Assembly: GCA_003153585.1 (NCBI GenBank)
Contig: PLZZ01000169.1
Location: forward strand, 8,352 to 15,548
DNA from: Acidobacteriota bacterium
GTDB lineage: Bacteria > Acidobacteriota > Terriglobia > Acidiferrales > UBA7541
Reading direction: 5' to 3'
Length of the DNA stretch: 7,197 nucleotides
The notes under the pieces are model-generated. The model was given only the letters and a program-made list of their open reading frames with translations, searched no databases and was not told the DNA's origin. Within the stretch, counting starts at the first letter, position 1. Each line of letters begins with the position of its first letter. This document shows, one piece after another, positions 1-5,768 of the stretch. A program made the translations under genes and the position numbers.

Positions 1-1556
1 GTAAGCCGGACTTCATTCGCCGTAGCTCCCGGTGATACTTCTTCCTGGAAATGAGCTGCGGGGAAGCCTTCGTTGTAATACATCGCGAGTATGTTATTGC
101 GATCGCTCGCCACCCCGGAAGCCGAATAGGGCTGGCCGGCCGACGATCCCACCACGGCCAGCAGCGTATCGGTGCTCATCACGTGATTGCCTTCCACATG
201 AAGGTCGGCAACCAGCGTTTGCGGGCCCTCCACGATGCCGTACGAAACGGAGAGAGTCCCCTTTTTACCCTGATAGTCGTCGTCCAGCGAAGAAGTAACC
301 TTCACATCCAGAAAGCCGTTGGAAAGATAAAGTCCGCGTATGGAATCGGCATCGTCGTTCACCAGTTGCTGGCTGAACCGCCCGTTCGATCCAAAGGAAG
401 CGGGCTGCAGTTGCAGCCGGCTTTCCAACAATCGTTTGCTGAAATACTTGTTCCCGGCGAAACCGACACTGGCAAGGCGGAATTTATTGCCGCGGACGAC
501 TTCGTAGCTAATCATGCGCTCCCCGCGCGCGGCGTCCTCGTGAGAGCTCACCTTCACGTCCGCGTCGAAATACCCTTGCCGTTGAAAATAATCGCGGATA
601 TTACGACGCCCTTCCTGCAATAAATCTTCATCCGCTGCGCCTTCTGCATAAATTGGCAGAAGCGAACGCAGCTTTCCTTTCCTCAGTTTCGCGCCGACCA
701 GCTCGACATTCACTCGCGGCCCTGTAGTCACCTCGTATTTCAAAGGCACAACATTCAATTGCGCGTCATACTGGCCCGCGGTAATCGCCACTCCGGCGCC
801 CAGATATCCTTGGTTTACCAAATATTTCTTCAGACGCTGCGTGGCCTTGGTTAGGCGCGCCGTGGTCAGTTGCTTTTTCAACTTAATCTTTGACCGGCGA
901 ATGAGCTCGTCGTCCGGATAAGGAGTCTTATTTTGCAAAACAAAGCTTCCCACCACCGCTCGCGGGCCAGAGTCCACGGTAACCAACACATCCATCTGCC
1001 GGGTGTCCTCGTGCGGCGTCAGTTTCCAGGTCACCTTCGCCAGAAAAAGACCTTCGCTCCGCAGCGTGTCTTTTAGCCGTTGGATCGCCTCTTGCAGAGC
1101 GCTCTCGCGGAACGGCTCGCCCAATCCCAATCGCATGGAGGCCAGCGCAGCGGGCTCGCTTGGCGGGTCTTTTAATCCTTCCACTCGGATTGCGTTGTTG
1201 AAGTAATTTCGGCGAACAACAAAGTCCACACGCAGACCTTTGGCCGTGGATGCCGCCACCACGTGTATGTCTTCGTAGTCGCCGCTGCGATACAGGTCCC
1301 GCAGAGCTTCGCGCTCTTTGGCTGTGTCAAACTGTTCCCCGGCCCGCAGGGGCAGCGACGCTGTGTCTCGCCCCACACTTTTTCCCGAATCGTCCAGGAT
1401 GCGGACCTCCGCCACCCGCTCCCCTTCCACGCTCTGTTCCTGCGCTCGCGCCGCCGCACACGCAAAAACGCTGCAAACAAGCGCTCCTGCTGTCCAGGTG
1501 GCAGCAAGGCCCGCGCATCGAAGGCTGCGGATCGATTTTTTTCGGAGGAGCCTCAT
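1..1556 (-). CDS. BamA/TamA-type (Omp85 family) POTRA outer-membrane protein, 3' end outside the window
   Basis: The frame is open from an ATG at 1556 to the left edge (518 complete codons, no stop), so the C-terminal part, presumably the beta barrel, is missing. Residues 1-39 look like a signal peptide: a basic start (MRLLRKK), a hydrophobic stretch and an ARAQE cleavage region. After it I count about six POTRA-like repeats of 75-90 residues, starting near residues 46, 121, 200, 283, 361 and 449. They show the usual pattern of a V-x-G opening strand, helices with Y-x-x-x-G-Y/F (NQGYLGA, RQGYFDA, SNGFLDV, NEGFPAA) and a closing strand ending in x-G-P. Members of this family fold or translocate proteins at the outer membrane. 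An in-frame TAA 27 bases upstream makes ATG 1556 the first possible start; its Shine-Dalgarno match is poor. The gene is divergent from the E1-like gene at 1649. Whether it is the essential BamA or a paralogue cannot be told from this part. Confidence 0.88.
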   Translation of the reverse strand, partial: MRLLRKKSIRSLRCAGLAATWTAGALVCSVFACAAARAQEQSVEGERVAEVRILDDSGKSVGRDTASLPLRAGEQFDTAKEREALRDLYRSGDYEDIHVVAASTAKGLRVDFVVRRNYFNNAIRVEGLKDPPSEPAALASMRLGLGEPFRESALQEAIQRLKDTLRSEGLFLAKVTWKLTPHEDTRQMDVLVTVDSGPRAVVGSFVLQNKTPYPDDELIRRSKIKLKKQLTTARLTKATQRLKKYLVNQGYLGAGVAITAGQYDAQLNVVPLKYEVTTGPRVNVELVGAKLRKGKLRSLLPIYAEGAADEDLLQEGRRNIRDYFQRQGYFDADVKVSSHEDAARGERMISYEVVRGNKFRLASVGFAGNKYFSKRLLESRLQLQPASFGSNGRFSQQLVNDDADSIRGLYLSNGFLDVKVTSSLDDDYQGKKGTLSVSYGIVEGPQTLVADLHVEGNHVMSTDTLLAVVGSSAGQPYSASGVASDRNNILAMYYNEGFPAAHFQEEVSPGATANEVRL

Positions 1557-1618
1557 TCGCCAGAGGAGTAAGAAGAAAGGTTAGCACGCCGCGTTGCCTG
1601 CACGAGTCGAAAAGGCGT

Positions 1619-1625
1619 TATCATA
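1619..1625. promoter_or_regulatory. Overlapping divergent -10-like boxes
   Basis: In the 92-base gap between the two divergent genes, the plus strand has TATCAT (1619-1624), with TTGCCT (1594-1599) 19 bases upstream as a possible -35. The minus strand reads TATGAT over 1620-1625, but I see no good -35 for it. Predicted plus-strand transcription would start close to 1631, leaving a short leader before the ATG at 1649. This is inferred from consensus matching only, and the 19-base spacer is longer than ideal. Confidence 0.3.
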
Positions 1626-1636
1626 AAGTTCACATT

Positions 1637-1641
1637 AGGAA
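1637..1641 (+). promoter_or_regulatory. Shine-Dalgarno that fixes the start of the E1-like gene
   Basis: AGGAA lies seven bases before the ATG at 1649. The open frame reaches back to 1250, but that extension overlaps the signal-peptide end of the opposite-strand POTRA gene and encodes a low-complexity Pro/Arg/Ser-rich stretch. Homology begins at MNGEQREKYSRQ, so this site and ATG 1649 mark the true start. Confidence 0.7.
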
Positions 1642-1648
1642 ACAGCTG

Positions 1649-2686
1649 ATGAATGGCGAACAGCGCGAGAAATACTCCCGTCAGATTCTCTTCCCCGGCA
1701 TCGGTTCTGTCGGCCAGCAGAACCTCGTTGCCGCCAGCGCCGTGCTGGTGGGCTGCGGCGCGCTGGGCACGGTGGTTGCGAATTTGCTCGTGCGGGCGGG
1801 ACTCGGGCGCTTGCGTATCGTGGACCGTGATTTCGTAGAGCTATCAAATTTGCAGCGCCAGACCTTGTTCGAAGAAGCCGACGCTCGAGAATCCCTGCCC
1901 AAGGCCATTGCCGCGGAACGGCGCCTGCGCTCGATCAATTCCGATGTGCGGGTTGAAGCGATTGTCACCGATCTCACCCCGGAAAATGCCCGGGAACTTC
2001 TCGGCGGCTTCAGCCTCATTCTCGACGGCACGGACAATTTCGAGACGCGGCTCCTGCTCAACGACGCGGCGATAGCCCTCGATATCCCGTGGATTTATGC
2101 GGCCGCCGTCGGAAGCTACGGTGTCACCCTCACGATTCGCCCAGGCCAAACTCCCTGCCTCGCGTGTCTGCTGGAAGGCCGGGGAAAGCCGTTTACCTTG
2201 GGCGCTGAAGAAACTTGCGACACTGCCGGTATTCTCAACGCCGCCGCCGGAGTGATCGCTTCAATCCAAGCGGCGGAAGCGACAAAACTCTTGGCCGGGA
2301 AGCCCGAGAGCTTACACGGACGCCTGGTATCTTGCGATGTCTGGGCCGGGAAATTTCAATCCATTCGAATCTCGCGAAATCCGGATTGTCGCGCGTGCGG
2401 GCGGCGCGATTTCACGTATCTTACCGGACACGCTCAGCCTCACGTCACCATGTGCGGCCGCGACTCCGTTCAGATCCACCAGGGCAGCCGTACTATTGAT
2501 CTCGGTGAACTCGGCCGCCGTTTAGCGCACGCCTCTGTAGCCGATGTCCGCAACAACGACTTCCTTCTTCGCTTTCGCGTCTCGCCGTACGAAATGACCA
2601 TCTTTGCTGATGGCCGCGCCATAGTAAAAGGAACGCAAGATCCCGCCGTTGCGCGATCGCTCTATGCCCGGTTCATCGGCGCGTAG
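1649..2686 (+). CDS. ThiF/MoeB/HesA-family E1-like adenylyltransferase with an extra C-terminal domain
   Basis: This 345-residue protein belongs to the E1-like family, which adenylates the C-terminal glycine of small sulfur carriers such as ThiS or MoaD for thiamine, molybdopterin or related sulfur-transfer pathways in the cytoplasm. Visible family signatures are YSRQ (9-12), the nucleotide-binding loop GCGALG (35-40), an acidic residue ending the next strand (D59), SNLQRQ (66-71), DGTDN (126-130), and two CxxC pairs for structural zinc (C170/C173 and C247/C250). C190 in ETCDTAGI sits where ThiF has its sulfur-carrier-linked cysteine. The Rossmann E1 part ends near residue 252. The last 95 residues form a further domain (MCGRDSVQI... 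FADGRAIVKGT... ARSLYARFIG) that is not a rhodanese and that I recall on E1-like proteins of Acidobacteriota and Planctomycetes. No sulfur-carrier gene is adjacent, so I cannot choose between MoeB, ThiF and another role. Confidence 0.9.
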   Translation: MNGEQREKYSRQILFPGIGSVGQQNLVAASAVLVGCGALGTVVANLLVRAGLGRLRIVDRDFVELSNLQRQTLFEEADARESLPKAIAAERRLRSINSDVRVEAIVTDLTPENARELLGGFSLILDGTDNFETRLLLNDAAIALDIPWIYAAAVGSYGVTLTIRPGQTPCLACLLEGRGKPFTLGAEETCDTAGILNAAAGVIASIQAAEATKLLAGKPESLHGRLVSCDVWAGKFQSIRISRNPDCRACGRRDFTYLTGHAQPHVTMCGRDSVQIHQGSRTIDLGELGRRLAHASVADVRNNDFLLRFRVSPYEMTIFADGRAIVKGTQDPAVARSLYARFIGA

Positions 2687-2754
2687 AGTTGAAATTGTCT
2701 GGGGGCTCAACGGCTCGGCAAACAATTCGATACTACTAAACGAGGAATTTCATT

Positions 2755-3135
2755 TCAGCCCGCGAATCGGCGGGCGGAGGACTGCCGCATCAATGCGCGG
2801 TCCATATTTTCGCGCGTGTTCATCAACGTCAGTAAGGTACTCAATACGCGCGCCTTTAATTCATCGGACATGGGAAATCCGCTTGTGGCCGTGTTCACCA
2901 GGGTCTCTCCGCGCCTCGCAATCTTCTGCATGAATTCCACCTGGCGTTCGTGCTTGTTTTTACCCAGCGCGGTTTCGCGGCGCATTTCAGCGCATTCGTT
3001 TTCGATGAAGAGCGTGAAATGGAGGATGCACAAATGCTCTTCGGATAGCCCAGAGGGCACGCCTATCTTGCATCCTTTCGCACCGCAATTCTCTGGCACA
3101 AGCGCACCTGTAGGAAGCTTCTGTTTTTGTAGCAT
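2755..3135 (-). CDS. Small hypothetical protein with a Cys/His cluster
   Basis: A 126-residue protein of unknown function. The N-terminal third holds C17, C22, C36 and H39 (ENCGAKGC ... EEHLCILHF), a spacing that could bind a metal such as zinc; C48 is a further cysteine. The remainder is charged and predicted helical (RQVEFMQKIARRGETLV, DELKARVLSTLLTLMNTREN), with no signal peptide or membrane segment, which suggests a cytoplasmic protein. An in-frame TAG two codons before the ATG fixes the start, although the Shine-Dalgarno (CGG directly before AAAATG) is weak. The gene converges with the E1-like gene, leaving 68 bases between their stops, and is divergent from the antiporter gene 220 bases away. 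Composition and the resemblance to small acidobacterial proteins I remember argue for a real gene. The metal-binding idea is inference. Confidence 0.68.
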   Translation of the reverse strand: MLQKQKLPTGALVPENCGAKGCKIGVPSGLSEEHLCILHFTLFIENECAEMRRETALGKNKHERQVEFMQKIARRGETLVNTATSGFPMSDELKARVLSTLLTLMNTRENMDRALMRQSSARRFAG

Positions 3136-3279
3136 TTTCCGCTACCAGAATTCCACTTTACCTAAACTTGCTGCGCTCAATCAGATAGCAGCCAACAGGC
3201 CAAATTTCATCTTGCCTTCGAAGTCTCCGGACACTGAAGTGCTTCCAGGTAGGCGTCGATTACCCAAATAGCCCGTAGC

Positions 3280-3304
3280 GCGTACGCTTGCGATAGAGTA
3301 TCGC
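3280..3304. repeat. Two adjacent inverted repeats upstream of the antiporter gene
   Basis: GCGTACGC (3280-3287) is a perfect 8-base palindrome. Two bases later comes GCGATA-GAG-TATCGC (3290-3304), a 6-base-pair inverted repeat. Both lie 52-76 bases before the antiporter start, within the 220-base divergent gap, where an operator could sit. No convincing -10/-35 pair is visible around them, and GC-rich DNA produces such short palindromes by chance. Confidence 0.25.
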
Positions 3305-3355
3305 GCGTGTTAAACACAGACTCGCACTGATCGCTCAAAAGGACACAGGCTCCGC

Positions 3356-5044
3356 TTGCCCCATCTGACACAGCACGAAGTGATGACCATGTTCCTGGCC
3401 CTCGCCGTCCTCCTCGGAACCGCCAAGCTCGCCGGCGAATTGATGCAGAAGCTGGGACAGCCCTCCGTTCTGGGCGAGATCCTTGCAGGAATCCTGTTGG
3501 GACCCACTCTCCTCGGCCATTTCAGGCCCCAGATCTATGCGGCATTATTTCCCAGTACCGGCGCCATGCCCATAGTGCTCGAGACCGTCACGACCATCGG
3601 TGTCGTCTTCTTCCTCCTTACCGCCGGCCTCGAAATCGACTTACGCAGCATTTTTCGCCAAGGCAAGAGCGCCCTGCTGGTCAGCTTCTTCGGGGTAATC
3701 ATTCCGTTCGCTTTGGGCTTTGCAGCGGCGGGCGCATTCCCGCGGTTCCTGGGCGCCGAAGCGGGTGCCAGCAGGCTGATCTTCGCCCTGTTTGTAGGCA
3801 CCGCGCTTTCGATATCCGCGCTTCCCGTGATCGCCAAAATCCTGATGGATCTCAATCTCATTCGAACTGAGATGGGTACCGTAGTGATGTCCTCGGCGAT
3901 GTTCGACGACCTCGTGGGCTGGATTCTGTTCTCCATGATTCTCGGCATGATGAATGCCGGATCGCATTCTTTCGGTGGCGTTAAACGCACGATTCTCCTT
4001 GTCGCCGCCTTCACTTTGCTCGCACTCACCGTGGTTCGTTGGCTGATCGACAAAATACTCCCCTTCATCCAGGCCCATACGAGCTGGCCAGGCGGCGTTT
4101 TAGGCTTTATTTTCACGCTCACTCTTGCCGGTGCGGCCTTCGCGGAATTTGCGGGAATCCATGCCGTCTTTGGTGCTTTCATCACCGGGATTGCCGTGGG
4201 TGAATCCACTCATCTGAGAAAACGAACGTCCGAGCACATCCACTCCATCGTCACCAACGTATTCGCGCCGTTCTTTTTCGCCAGCATTGGTCTTCGCACC
4301 AATTTCGTCTCGAACTTCAACCTCGGCATCACCGCCACAGTTATCGGGGTCGCCTGCCTGGGGAAGCTGCTAGGCGCTGGTTGGGGAGCACACCTGGGAG
4401 GCATGGATCGCCGCACTTCATGGGGCGTGGGTCTGGCCATGAACGCCAGAGGTGCTATGGAGATGATTCTGGGTCTCCTCGCGCTTCAGGCCGGACTGAT
4501 CCGTGAGACCATGTTCGTAGCGCTCGTGGTTATGGCGCTATTCACGTCGCTAGTCTCCGCTCCCGCCATCCATTTCCTGCTGCGCCGGCGCCGGGTCCTG
4601 ACTTTGAAGGACACCGTCACTACCAAACTCTTTCTGCCGGCCATGAAGTTCCGCACAAAGGATGAAGCTCTTCAGCATATGTGTGAGGTCGCAGCAGACG
4701 CTGTCAGCAACGCACCGGAGCGGTTTTTGCGCCTTGTATTAGAGCGCGAGCGGGTTGTCCCCAGCGGCTGGGAAAACAGCCTGGCGGTTCCTCACGCCCG
4801 TGTTGGCGGCCTTCCGCATCCGATCGTGGTCATTGGCAAGTCAGAGGCGGGTATCGATTTCGACGCAAGAGACGGCAAACTCTCGCGGCTCATTATTTTG
4901 ATTCTCACGGGAGACAATCAGGCCCAGCATGACTTGTTGGGGGACGCCGGAGAAATGTTTAGCCGCAAGGAAGCCATCGATCAGGTGTTGGAGGCCTCGA
5001 CTTTCGTCGAACTCGTTGCAGCCCTCAATGCCCCGGTGAAGTGA
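3356..5044 (+). CDS. CPA2-type cation/proton antiporter fused to a PTS EIIA type-2 domain
   Basis: A 562-residue inner-membrane protein. Residues 12-410 are a Na+/H+ exchanger-type transporter domain with about a dozen hydrophobic segments. It shows the CPA2 signatures LGQPSVLGEILAGILLGP (33-50), GLEIDL (91-96), the paired aspartates D184/D185 in the ion-binding half-helix (AMFDDLVGW) and PFFFASIGL (305-313). After an arginine-rich junction (RRRR, 410-413), residues 422-560 match a PTS EIIA type-2 (fructose/nitrogen-type) domain. H480 in SLAVPHAR occupies the phosphohistidine position. The family exchanges Na+ or K+ for H+. The fused EIIA suggests control by phosphorylation or metabolic state, which is inference. 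The start is TTG 3356, the first in-frame start after a TAA at 3311; MPHLTQHEVMTMFLALA resembles N-termini of homologues I recall. ATG 3383 or 3389 are alternatives. AAAAGGA at 3337-3343 is a rather distant Shine-Dalgarno. The gene converges with the tRNA gene. Confidence 0.92.
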   Translation: MPHLTQHEVMTMFLALAVLLGTAKLAGELMQKLGQPSVLGEILAGILLGPTLLGHFRPQIYAALFPSTGAMPIVLETVTTIGVVFFLLTAGLEIDLRSIFRQGKSALLVSFFGVIIPFALGFAAAGAFPRFLGAEAGASRLIFALFVGTALSISALPVIAKILMDLNLIRTEMGTVVMSSAMFDDLVGWILFSMILGMMNAGSHSFGGVKRTILLVAAFTLLALTVVRWLIDKILPFIQAHTSWPGGVLGFIFTLTLAGAAFAEFAGIHAVFGAFITGIAVGESTHLRKRTSEHIHSIVTNVFAPFFFASIGLRTNFVSNFNLGITATVIGVACLGKLLGAGWGAHLGGMDRRTSWGVGLAMNARGAMEMILGLLALQAGLIRETMFVALVVMALFTSLVSAPAIHFLLRRRRVLTLKDTVTTKLFLPAMKFRTKDEALQHMCEVAADAVSNAPERFLRLVLERERVVPSGWENSLAVPHARVGGLPHPIVVIGKSEAGIDFDARDGKLSRLIILILTGDNQAQHDLLGDAGEMFSRKEAIDQVLEASTFVELVAALNAPVK

Positions 5045-5083
5045 AAGCCACCAGCCCGTGTGCCCGAGCATCGCTGCGGAGTA

Positions 5084-5158
5084 TGGTGCCGGCTGTGGGA
5101 CTCGAACCCACGACCTAGGGATTATGAGACCCTCGCTCTACCTCTGAGCTAAACCGGC
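5084..5158 (-). tRNA. tRNA with anticodon CAU (elongator Met or lysidine-type Ile)
   Basis: The 75-base gene folds as a full cloverleaf on the minus strand. The acceptor is GCCGGTT/AGCCGGC with one G-U pair, the D arm is GCTC-AGAGGTA-GAGC, the anticodon arm is AGGGT-CTCATAA-TCCCT, the variable loop is AGGTC, and the T arm is GTGGG-TTCGAGT-CCCAC. A73 and CCA are encoded in the DNA (5084-5086). The anticodon is CAU. A paired G1-C72 excludes an initiator tRNA. The loop CTCATAA followed by TC..T.GGTCG also resembles tRNA-Ile2, whose C34 is converted to lysidine by TilS, so Met versus Ile cannot be settled by eye. Positions 31 and 39 form a U-U mismatch that closes the anticodon loop. Removing CCA gives 5087-5158. 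Confidence 0.93.
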
Positions 5159-5173
5159 ACAAGACAATTCTCG

Positions 5174-5203
5174 ATGCTAAGGGTTACCTGCGCAAAGTGT
5201 CAA
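5174..5203 (-). promoter_or_regulatory. Promoter of the tRNA gene
   Basis: On the minus strand, a perfect -35 box TTGACA (5203-5198) is followed after 18 bases by a -10-like TAGCAT (5179-5174). Transcription would begin about nine bases before the tRNA 5' end at 5158. A full consensus -35 at this distance from a stable RNA gene is typical of sigma-70-type promoters. Confidence 0.65.
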
Positions 5204-5442
5204 GACAGGAGCGGGAGTGATCTCCTGACCCGAAATTGCCCCGCTCAGCATAAGGGAATCAATCCTCAAAACTAGTACTTTCGTAACATTGACCGCGTCG
5301 GTCCCAAAAGCTATTTTTGCCTCGCAACAGTACAAAAAGCTCTGGCTCCGCCGGGGAGGCGGGGGTGTGTACCGTTTAGACACACGCCTGATAAAAACTC
5401 CCTTGACGGCATTAGACCGCTTATAGACTTCCCGCGTAGTTT
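5204..5442. other. Intergenic stretch between tRNA promoter and repeat-peptide gene, no convincing gene
   Basis: I find no protein with recognisable features here. A 68-codon open frame on the minus strand (5177-5383) has an ordinary composition, overlaps the tRNA promoter and is probably chance. Structure present: a hairpin CTCCGCC-GGGGA-GGCGGGG (5346-5364, one T-G pair) and an inverted repeat GTGTGT-9-ACACAC (5365-5370 with 5380-5385), both 70-115 bases before the peptide gene. TTGACG at 5403-5408 is a -35-like box, but the nearest -10-like TATAGA (5422-5427) is only 13 bases away. The promoter of the downstream gene should lie in this stretch but cannot be placed with confidence. Confidence 0.5.
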
Positions 5443-5454
5443 CCCTCGGGAGGG
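5443..5454 (+). promoter_or_regulatory. Strong Shine-Dalgarno inside a small hairpin
   Basis: CCCT-CGGG-AGGG ends three bases before the ATG at 5458. GGGAGGG is a strong Shine-Dalgarno match and fixes the start of the repeat-peptide gene. It also forms the 3' arm of a short GC-rich hairpin that could mask it in the mRNA. The stem is only four base pairs, so any regulatory role is speculative. Confidence 0.45.
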
Positions 5455-5457
5455 TCT

Positions 5458-5703
5458 ATGAATAAGTGGTTAATGGTAGTGGTTTTGGTCTTGCTGGTTC
5501 TAACCAGCGCGGTGGGTCTAAATGCCTTATCGACCCATTCGACACTGGCTAACACCGGCAGTCCAATGCCGCCGACGCCATGGTTGCTAGCGAACACCGG
5601 CAGTCCGATGCCGCCTACACCATGGGCGAACACGGGCAGTCCGATGCCGCCAACACCATGGGCGAACACCGGTAGTCCGATGCCGCCAACACCCTGGAAA
5701 TAA
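5458..5703 (+). CDS. Secreted or anchored small protein of four identical ANTGSPMPPTPW repeats
   Basis: An 81-residue protein I do not recognise. Residues 1-24 are a hydrophobic leader (MNKWLMVVVLVLLVLTSAVG...), either a signal peptide or a single anchor; a TLA site at residues 29-31 would allow cleavage directly before the repeats. Residues 31-80 are four exact copies of ANTGSPMPPTPW, with an extra LL between copies one and two, followed by a final K81. The mature part is rich in proline and tryptophan, lacks cysteine and is almost uncharged, so it probably does not fold as a globular domain. The start is set by a strong Shine-Dalgarno at 5448-5454. The gene stands 65 bases upstream of, and on the same strand as, a seven-helix membrane protein. 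Differences between repeats at DNA level are all silent, which supports translation. Possible roles include a processed peptide signal, a cell-surface spacer or a binding peptide; none is shown. Confidence 0.78.
   Translation: MNKWLMVVVLVLLVLTSAVGLNALSTHSTLANTGSPMPPTPWLLANTGSPMPPTPWANTGSPMPPTPWANTGSPMPPTPWK
5548..5697 (+). repeat. Four in-frame 36-base tandem repeats
   Basis: The units are 5548-5583, 5590-5625, 5626-5661 and 5662-5697. A 6-base insert TTGCTA (5584-5589, coding LL) separates units one and two; the others are contiguous. Seven of 36 positions vary among the units (third bases of codons 1, 3, 4, 6, 9, 10 and 11), and every variant is synonymous. Confidence 0.95.
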
Positions 5704-5768
5704 CAGGGTAGGTTCCGCGTAAGCGGTTTAAGAGCCCAGGGTCGCGGTCTTTAAATATAGGGACCGAA

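Noticed and set aside
51..623. 190-codon plus-strand open frame
   Set aside because: It lies antisense to the well-supported POTRA protein gene and encodes no recognisable feature; it is a shadow of GC-rich codon use.
1250..1648. N-terminal extension of the E1-like protein back to 1250
   Set aside because: It overlaps the signal-peptide and first POTRA region of the opposite-strand gene, is low-complexity in translation, and a good Shine-Dalgarno with family homology places the start at 1649.
2758..2775. GCCCGC-GAATCG-GCGGGC hairpin as a terminator between convergent genes
   Set aside because: It lies in the last codons of the minus-strand gene and overlaps its stop, with no T-run on either side.
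5084..5158. tRNA gene as an integration site for a mobile element
   Set aside because: No copy of the tRNA 3' end, integrase or mobility gene is seen in the window.
5334..5364. Minus-strand intrinsic terminator (GC hairpin then five T)
   Set aside because: The T-run begins seven bases after the stem, and no minus-strand gene lies upstream for it to end.
5177..5383. 68-codon minus-strand open frame
   Set aside because: It covers the tRNA promoter, has no Shine-Dalgarno or family feature, and its composition looks random.
5403..5427. Promoter TTGACG / TATAGA before the repeat-peptide gene
   Set aside because: The spacer is only 13 bases, too short for a normal sigma-70 promoter.
5421..5669. 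Minus-strand open frame with HGVGGIGLPVFA repeats
   Set aside because: It is the reverse complement of the repeat peptide. The silent differences on the plus strand become amino-acid-neutral only in the plus frame, and there is no start signal supporting the minus frame.
5548..5697. CRISPR-like array of 36-base repeats
   Set aside because: The repeat length fits, but units 2-4 abut without spacers, units 1 and 2 are only 6 bases apart, and the repeats are in frame with silent third-base differences. They are coding.
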